Shown here in pieces: positions 32,370-36,157 of a stretch of 36,157 bases of DNA. Within the stretch, counting starts at the first letter, position 1; each line of letters starts with the position of its first letter. The stretch spans positions 1 to 36,157 of the forward strand of contig JAMCZK010000033.1 of the NCBI GenBank assembly GCA_023485685.1, given 5' to 3'. A model generated the notes under the pieces. That model saw only the letters and a list, made by a program, of their open reading frames with translations. It did not search any database and was not told where the DNA came from. This DNA is from Chloroflexota bacterium (GTDB lineage: Bacteria; Chloroflexota; Anaerolineae; Anaerolineales; UBA11579). The translations under genes were made by a program, and so were the position numbers.

Positions 32370-33338
32370 TTACGGTAAAAATTCATTCGTATACGCATCA
32401 TCCAGGTTGAGGGGTGCATCGAGCAAGCCCATATCCAGTAAGATGGACTGCATGTTTTCCCAGGCTTCCGGTTGTGAGTAGCCAGGCCGTTCAGCCCGCC
32501 AGAATTCCATGGAGAGAGCTAGAACTGTTTTTTGTACATACGAGTCTGCTTCGGCCAACGTGTCGATGTATTTCTTGCAGATTTCGTAAGCTGCATCCGG
32601 GTCTGTCAAAGTATCCTCCAGGCCGCGTAGGAAGGCACCAACAAAGGCGCGTACTCGTTCAGGATGATCGGCAATCATAGTTTCGTTGGTCAGGATTCCA
32701 TTGGAAGAAAGATCCACGTAATCGGCAACGCGGATCACATTGACGTCGTAACCTTGGGCTTCGAGCTGCACCGGCTCATTATTGACATAAGCTACGATAG
32801 CTTCTTCCTGATCGGCGGCTAGGGCCTGCACCTGGTTGAATCCAATCGAATCAAGGATCACATCCCTTTCGGCAATGTCGGCTTGGGCCAGTAAAGCGCG
32901 CAAGCCGATGTAATTGGCACCGAACAATCCGGGGAGGCCGATGCGCTTGCCCACCAGGTCTTCAGGCGTCTGGATGCCACTCTCCGCCTTGGCGACCACG
33001 GCCACCGGATAGTCCTGCCACCAGGCCGCCACGTAGACGACTGGCAGGCCTTGCTCGCGGGCCAGCAACACTTGCTCGCCCGAGACCAGAGCAAACGGCA
33101 ACTCTCCCGCGCCCACTAGCGCCACCCCATCAGTCTCAAAGCTGTAATCGAACTCGATCTCGAAGCCCGCTTCTGCAAAGTAGCCGCGTTCCACCGCCAC
33201 GTAGAAGGGCGCGAATTGCACATTGGGGATGTAGCCCATCGGCAAACGGATGCGCTGGGTTTCACCTGGCTGCCGGGTTGCAGGCTGGCAGGCTGCCAGC
33301 AACAGAAGCAATAAAAGTATGGCTAATTTTCTTGTCAT
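32370..33338 (-). CDS. ribY: Riboflavin-type ABC substrate-binding lipoprotein (NMT1/THI5-like)
   Basis: A 322-residue lipoprotein with lipobox LAAC (Cys17) and an NMT1/THI5-like periplasmic-binding fold: MGYIPNVQFAPFYVAVERGYFAEAG, LVGAGELPFALVSGEQVLLAREQGLPVVYVAAW and LVGKRIGLPGLFGANYIGLRALL. These are typical of ThiY/SsuA relatives and of the RibY proteins described for Chloroflexi. The operon begins with an FMN riboswitch, so riboflavin is the likely ligand; this is inference from regulation plus known family use. It starts directly after the permease stop (TAAATG). Confidence 0.82.
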   Translation of the reverse strand: MTRKLAILLLLLLLAACQPATRQPGETQRIRLPMGYIPNVQFAPFYVAVERGYFAEAGFEIEFDYSFETDGVALVGAGELPFALVSGEQVLLAREQGLPVVYVAAWWQDYPVAVVAKAESGIQTPEDLVGKRIGLPGLFGANYIGLRALLAQADIAERDVILDSIGFNQVQALAADQEEAIVAYVNNEPVQLEAQGYDVNVIRVADYVDLSSNGILTNETMIADHPERVRAFVGAFLRGLEDTLTDPDAAYEICKKYIDTLAEADSYVQKTVLALSMEFWRAERPGYSQPEAWENMQSILLDMGLLDAPLNLDDAYTNEFLP

Positions 33339-34142
33339 TTAGTCTCCAACCAGATTCGTCTCACGAGGTTTGTGTTGCCACCAAAGGAGGCGCGTCTCCA
33401 GCCAAACCACCAAACCGTACAAAGCCAACGCCATGGCGATGAGCGTGAACACCGCAACAAAAACCAAAGCGGTGTCATATTCGCCGCGACCCACATTGAT
33501 GAGGAAGCCCAGGCCGCGATCTGCCCCAACGAACTCGCCCACCACTGCACCGATCACCGAAAGCGTGGCGCCGATTCGCAATCCACCCAGGAAGACCGGC
33601 ATCGAGGAGGGTAATTCTAGAAGTCGAAAGGTTTGCCAGCGGCCGGCACGCAGTGAGCGCATGAGGTCGCGCAAATCGTGCGGGACACTGTGCAAACCCA
33701 CTACTGTGTTGATGAGGACAGGGAAAAACACGATTAACGCAGAAATCAACACCTTGGAAAAGAGCCCCGGCCCGAACCAAATGACCAGCAAAGGGGCAAT
33801 GGCCACTATTGGCACAGACTGGCTGGCAACGACGTAGGGGGCCAGGGCACGCTCCAGGCGGCGGGATTTCGCCAACAGGTAGCCAAGGGCACTGGCGGCA
33901 AGCACGCCTAAGAACAAGCCCAGCACCACTTCCTGCAGTGTCACCCAAACGTGCCGAACCAAGCTGCCATCGGCCAGCGCCTGCTGGAAGCGCCCCCAAA
34001 CCAAAGCGGGGGGCGGCAGGATGAAAGCCGGCAAGCCACCCAGGTTCACCAAGGCAGTCCAAAGCAGGATACCGATGACCAATGAGATCGGCACCAGCGC
34101 CCAGGCCAGACTACGTCGGGATCTTTTATTTTCTTTTTTCAT
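33339..34142 (-). CDS. ribX: Riboflavin-type ABC permease
   Basis: A 267-residue BPD-type inner-membrane permease with six hydrophobic segments. The EAA loop is DLMRSLRAGRWQTFRLLELPSSMPVFLGGLRIGATLSVIGAVVGEFVG, which docks on the ATPase. QSVPIVAIAPLLVIWFGPGLFSKV is also typical. It is the first gene behind the FMN riboswitch, with an intrinsic terminator ending 12 nt before its ATG. Like its partners, it would be named sulfonate or thiamine-precursor permease from similarity alone. Confidence 0.85.
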   Translation of the reverse strand: MKKENKRSRRSLAWALVPISLVIGILLWTALVNLGGLPAFILPPPALVWGRFQQALADGSLVRHVWVTLQEVVLGLFLGVLAASALGYLLAKSRRLERALAPYVVASQSVPIVAIAPLLVIWFGPGLFSKVLISALIVFFPVLINTVVGLHSVPHDLRDLMRSLRAGRWQTFRLLELPSSMPVFLGGLRIGATLSVIGAVVGEFVGADRGLGFLINVGRGEYDTALVFVAVFTLIAMALALYGLVVWLETRLLWWQHKPRETNLVGD

Positions 34143-34154
34143 CGCCTAAGGGGC

Positions 34155-34190
34155 AAAAAAATGCCCCGTTCCTTACTCGAAATCGGGGCA
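34155..34190 (-). terminator. Riboswitch-controlled intrinsic terminator
   Basis: On the minus strand TGCCCCG (34184-34190) pairs with CGGGGCA (34162-34168), followed by seven T (34155-34161), ending 12 nt before the permease ATG. A second hairpin can pair GGGGCA with the TGCCCC just beyond, nearer the start codon. This is the expression platform of the FMN riboswitch. Confidence 0.85.
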
Positions 34191-34238
34191 AACAAAGCAT
34201 CGCGAATTGAAGGCAGCGCTGCCGCATCAATTCACGTC

Positions 34239-34402
34239 ATACTTCTTATCATCCGGACTATACCGTCGGCCCCGGAGTTTCACCGGATCCTGCGCGGCGC
34301 AAAGTTATTCACGCAACGCTCGTGGGCTTTACCACCGATCGGGAATTGTTAAACATTGAAGCTTTTTAATGCTTCAATGTAACGCACCCTGCCCCGAAGT
34401 AT
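34239..34402 (-). ncRNA. FMN riboswitch (RFN element)
   Basis: The minus strand holds the conserved core: CTTCGGGGCAGGGTG, CCCGATCGGTGGTAAAGCCC, then GATCCGGTGAAACTCCGG, GGCCGACGGTATAGTCCGG. P1 is closed by ATACTTC (34396-34402) and GAAGTAT (34239-34245). Between GGGTG and AATTCCC the usual tiny P2 loop is replaced by an extra 10-bp hairpin (34353-34380). FMN binding would favour the downstream terminator and switch off the importer genes. Confidence 0.95.
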
Positions 34403-34423
34403 TTTCTATTCAGTTGTGGAGCT

Positions 34424-34429
34424 ATTATA
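34424..34429 (-). promoter_or_regulatory. -10 box of the riboswitch-controlled transporter operon
   Basis: TATAAT on the minus strand, about 22 nt upstream of P1 of the riboswitch. The -35 is unclear; the large palindrome begins about 22 nt farther upstream. Confidence 0.6.
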
Positions 34430-34450
34430 CCTTGAGCCCCTATGCACACC

Positions 34451-34492
34451 ACGCAATAGGCAACACGTAATATTACGTGTTGCCTATTGCGT
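34451..34492. repeat. Perfect 42-nt palindrome
   Basis: Two exactly complementary 21-nt arms meet with no spacer; the left arm begins ACGCAATAGGCAACACG and the centre is TAATATTA. It lies just upstream of the importer promoter and past the ferritin remnant. There is no T run, so it is not an ordinary terminator. The arms are built from similar 8-nt words (ACGCAATA, ACGTAATA). Confidence 0.85.
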
Positions 34493-34513
34493 ATTATTTC
34501 TAAGGGAACAAAC

Positions 34514-34582
34514 CTATTCTTTCGAACTGCCGCCTTCAACATTTTCGATGTCCGCCGGCGTCTGCTGCACATATTGCTTTTC
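34514..34582 (-). pseudogene. Duplicated C-terminal tail of ferritin
   Basis: The minus strand encodes KQYVQQTPADIENVEGG followed by SSKE and a TAG stop (34514-34516). The intact ferritin ends QYVQQTPADIERVEGGG. A 35-nt block is identical between the copies (34544-34578 and 34693-34727). No ferritin body precedes it, so it is a leftover of a tandem duplication. The rest of 34403-34659 holds only the promoter, palindrome and small insertion listed separately. Confidence 0.85.
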
Positions 34583-34655
34583 AATCGTAGGGGCGGGTCT
34601 GGTTCCTTGTCGGCGCCACTGATCCCAAGACTCGATTAGACCCGCCCGTTCAATC
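34580..34655. mobile_element. Small inverted-repeat insertion (MITE-like) with 7-bp direct repeats
   Basis: GGGCGGGTCT (34591-34600) and AGACCCGCCC (34638-34647) are perfect inverted ends. The whole is flanked by TTCAATC at 34580-34586 and 34649-34655, like a target-site duplication. It codes for nothing and sits between ferritin and its duplicated tail. It may double as the ferritin terminator hairpin. Confidence 0.55.
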
Positions 34656-34659
34656 ACTA

Positions 34660-35184
34660 CTACTTCCCCGCCGTCCCCCCGCCCTCCACGCGTTCGATGT
34701 CCGCCGGCGTCTGCTGCACATATTGCTCTGCCAGAAGCAAATTGTCGCCGGAGCGCTGGACCACGCTGAGGATAGTGCTCATCTTAGAGACTTCCTCGAG
34801 CTGTTCGTTGACGAACCAGCCGAGGAATTCCTGGGCGATGTAATCCTTCTCTTTGAAGGCAATATCCATCAGGCCGTTGATCTGTACGGTGACCTCTTCT
34901 TCCCATTTGAGAGCGGCTGCCACAGCGTCTGCAGCGGATTTGAAGTCGGAGCGGGCCTCTGCGATGGCGGGCACAGCGATGCGGCCGCCAGCATCCAGCA
35001 CGTAGCGCACCAACTTCATGGCGTGTCCGTTTTCTTCGGCGGCCTGGCCGAAAAAGATCCTGCCAAATAAAAGCATATTCTCAGCGGTGAAGTACGAGGC
35101 GATATTCACGTACTGCATCTGAGCGCCAAGTTCCCGGCCGATCTGCTCGTTGATCGCCTTTTCGAGAGTTTTGCTGATTAACAT
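34660..35184 (-). CDS. Ferritin (non-haem iron storage protein)
   Basis: A 174-residue four-helix ferritin that oxidises and stores iron in a 24-subunit shell. Ferroxidase ligands are visible: Glu18 in GRELGAQ, Glu51 and His54 in AAEENGHAMK, Glu96-97 in KWEEEV, and Gln128/Glu131 in NEQLEEV. ATG 35184 was chosen because AAAGGAGG stands 5 nt before it and family sequence begins MLISKTLEKAINEQI. The longer open frame runs into an upstream repeat element and is spurious. The C-terminal tail has been duplicated downstream. Confidence 0.95.
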   Translation of the reverse strand: MLISKTLEKAINEQIGRELGAQMQYVNIASYFTAENMLLFGRIFFGQAAEENGHAMKLVRYVLDAGGRIAVPAIAEARSDFKSAADAVAAALKWEEEVTVQINGLMDIAFKEKDYIAQEFLGWFVNEQLEEVSKMSTILSVVQRSGDNLLLAEQYVQQTPADIERVEGGGTAGK

Positions 35185-35211
35185 GGTTCCTCCTTTGACG
35201 TTCCAAAGTTC

Positions 35212-35333
35212 TGTCATTTCGACGAGCAGCGAAGCTGCGAGGAGAAATCCCTTTGAGTACGGATCCAGATCCTGAGTTCGGGATGCTGGATCCAAAGGGA
35301 TTCTTCCTCGGGCTGGCGCCCGTCGGAATCACA
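35212..35333. repeat. Inverted-repeat element, copy A
   Basis: About 122 nt able to fold into one long imperfect hairpin. The ends are TGTCATTTCGACGAGC and, inverted, TGTGATTCCGACGGGC; inner arms are GAGAAATCCCTTTG and CAAAGGGATTCTTC. It shares both end and inner words with copy B at 35650. It separates ferritin from the GIY-YIG remnant and may overlap the ferritin promoter region. Confidence 0.75.
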
Positions 35334-35345
35334 AAAAATATGAGA

Positions 35346-35639
35346 TTAGTCATCGAACCAATTCTTGCTTAGATCTACCCATCCCGGATTCATTTCCTTG
35401 AATAATGCAATCTTCTTATCCCTCCGCCACTTCTTGATTTCCTTCTCACGCGTAATCGCCATGTACACATCATCGTATTCTTCATAATAGAGCAGTTTCT
35501 TCACCTTGTATTTCTCGTAAAACCCGCGATCTCCCCAGACTTGTGCTGCGCCATTCGCCCTTCGAGATTGCTGGTCTACATAAAGCGTACCCGTCGTACT
35601 GGCCAATATATACACGTAATAGCAGCGCTCCTCTCTCAT
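35346..35639 (-). pseudogene. GIY-YIG nuclease-domain gene with two compensating frameshifts
   Basis: The 97-residue frame begins YYVYILASTTGTLYV and ends YKVKKLLYYEEYDDVYMAITREKEIKKWRRDKKIALFKEMNPGW, both typical of the YhbQ/UPF0213-type GIY-YIG family. The middle does not match. Another frame of the same DNA encodes TSNLEGRMAQHKSGEIAGFT, which is the missing family core. A loss of about 5 nt after LYV and 1 nt before the YKVKK block would explain it and restores the frame. As read, the catalytic Arg/His region is scrambled, so the product is unlikely to be active. Confidence 0.8.
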
Positions 35640-35649
35640 GATTTAGCCT

Positions 35650-35821
35650 TGTCATTTCGTTGAACGGCGAAGCCGTGAGAGCCTGTCCCGAGGAGTTGCC
35701 TTGGCAACGAGGAGGGAAGAAATCCCTTTGGATGCTGCATCCTGCTTCCGTATGCAAAGGGATTTCTCCTCGGCTGGAGCCTGCCCTGAGCGAAGCGAAT
35801 GGGGCTTTCGTCGGAATGACA
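35650..35821. repeat. Inverted-repeat element, copy B
   Basis: About 172 nt with ends TGTCATTTCGTTGAAC and, inverted, TGTCATTCCGACGAAA. The inner arms GAAATCCCTTTG and CAAAGGGATTTC are shared with copy A. It contains extra segments (GTCCCGAGGAGTTGCC, CTGAGCGAAGCGAATGG) absent from A. It lies between the GIY-YIG remnant and selD. Confidence 0.75.
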
Positions 35822-35823
35822 GG

Positions 35824-36157
35824 TTAGATGACAACCTCGATCCCTTCTCCTTCCTCTACTTCGCCGATTTCCCAGACCGGCTGCTTGAGTTCAGCTGCCC
35901 TGGCGGCAAAATCCGCCGCCTTGGCTTCAGCAACGGCTAACAGCAGCCCGCCGCTGGTTTGCGCATCGAAGAGCAGGTTCTGCTCCCACTCCGTCAGCGA
36001 TGCCGAGAATTCCACATGCGGCGAATAATATTTGCGGTTATCCAGCGATCCGCCAGGAAATGTTCCTTGCTCCGCAAATTTGCGCGCCGCCGAAGTAAAT
36101 GGGATCGCATCGAAATAAAACCGCAACCGGATCCCGCCGGCAGTCTTTAGGGGAGCA
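35824..36157 (-). CDS. selD: Selenide, water dikinase, C-terminal part (5' end outside window)
   Basis: SelD makes selenophosphate from selenide and ATP for selenocysteine or selenouridine synthesis. The visible 110 residues are the end of the AIRS C-terminal domain: GGIRLRFYFDAIPF, DNRKYYSPHVEF, LLFDAQTSGGLLLAV (the FDPQTSGG family block) and a short acidic end. The frame is open to the window edge, so there is no internal start; a TTG at 36126 is just an internal Leu. The stop is TAA 35824-35826, 2 nt before repeat copy B. Confidence 0.92.
   Translation of the reverse strand, partial: APLKTAGGIRLRFYFDAIPFTSAARKFAEQGTFPGGSLDNRKYYSPHVEFSASLTEWEQNLLFDAQTSGGLLLAVAEAKAADFAARAAELKQPVWEIGEVEEGEGIEVVI

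Noticed and set aside
34239-34402. TPP riboswitch, expected from the NMT1/THI5-like binding protein
   Set aside because: The conserved blocks are those of the FMN element; the thiamine CTGAGA...ACCYGA pattern is not present.
34451-34492. Rho-independent terminator
   Set aside because: The palindrome has no T run on either side and no gene ends next to it except the ferritin remnant.
34660-35295. Long ferritin with a 37-residue N-terminal extension
   Set aside because: The extension comes from repeat copy A; a perfect ribosome site supports the ATG at 35184.
35212-35821. Composite transposon with two insertion sequences
   Set aside because: The flanking elements are under 200 nt, code for no transposase and differ in length; they are better described as inverted-repeat elements.
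1-36157. CRISPR array or prophage
   Set aside because: No regularly spaced repeats and no phage structural, integrase or lysis genes were found.

Overview
The window looks like a chromosomal segment of a member of the Chloroflexota, probably Anaerolineae-like. This is inferred from the family mix: a split NAD synthetase, a class A penicillin-binding-protein relative with the C-terminal layout I associate with this phylum, a DUF3054 protein, a riboflavin-type ABC transporter under an FMN riboswitch, and a cysteine-type CcmE. No rRNA or other direct taxonomic marker is present. Most of the window is moderately GC-rich and densely packed. The first ~960 bases are visibly more AT-rich, and the last ~2 kb are rich in repeats.

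Layout, left to right. (1) 1-1100: the 5' 300 codons of an AT-rich nucleoside hydrolase (-), then tRNA-Ser(GGA) (-). (2) 1131-4774: folate genes folK-folP (+), a RimI-like acetyltransferase (-), and a two-gene NAD synthetase (+) whose second gene appears to start with CTG. (3) 4878-8829: a LytR-CpsA-Psr envelope protein (+), then an aminotransferase and two small paralogous membrane proteins (-). (4) 8893-14626: a full-length PBP-like protein that has lost every recognisable catalytic motif (+), a lipoprotein (-), a DUF3054/ECF sigma/anti-sigma operon (-) and a HAD phosphatase (+). (5) 14628-23403 (-): a TPR protein, an alpha/beta hydrolase and DNA polymerase I, then a pseudo-receiver/roadblock/IS200-transposase-like fusion protein and an AI-2E family transporter. 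(6) 23477-31518 (-): a complete System I cytochrome c maturation operon ccmE-F-H-G-(I-like)-cytochrome c lipoprotein-ccmA-B-C-D, mostly with 1-4 nt junctions. (7) 31598-34430 (-): an ABC importer behind an FMN riboswitch with a terminator, best read as riboflavin uptake. (8) 34451-36157: a perfect 42-nt palindrome, a duplicated ferritin tail, a small inverted-repeat insertion, ferritin (-), a frameshifted GIY-YIG gene between two inverted-repeat elements, and the 3' end of selD (-).

How it fits together. The ccm operon makes and exports haem-loaded apparatus for periplasmic-side c-type cytochromes and carries one candidate substrate inside the operon. The riboflavin importer next to it supplies flavin. 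The LCP protein, pseudo-PBP and ECF system point to cell-envelope work. Several genes (folK, the LCP gene, the DUF3054 gene, the HAD gene, polA) have a -10 box only 7-12 nt upstream of the start and no Shine-Dalgarno, suggesting frequent leaderless transcripts.

The best leads for something undescribed are the catalytically dead PBP, the response-regulator/roadblock/dead-transposase fusion, and the FMN riboswitch with an extra hairpin inserted in the P2 loop.
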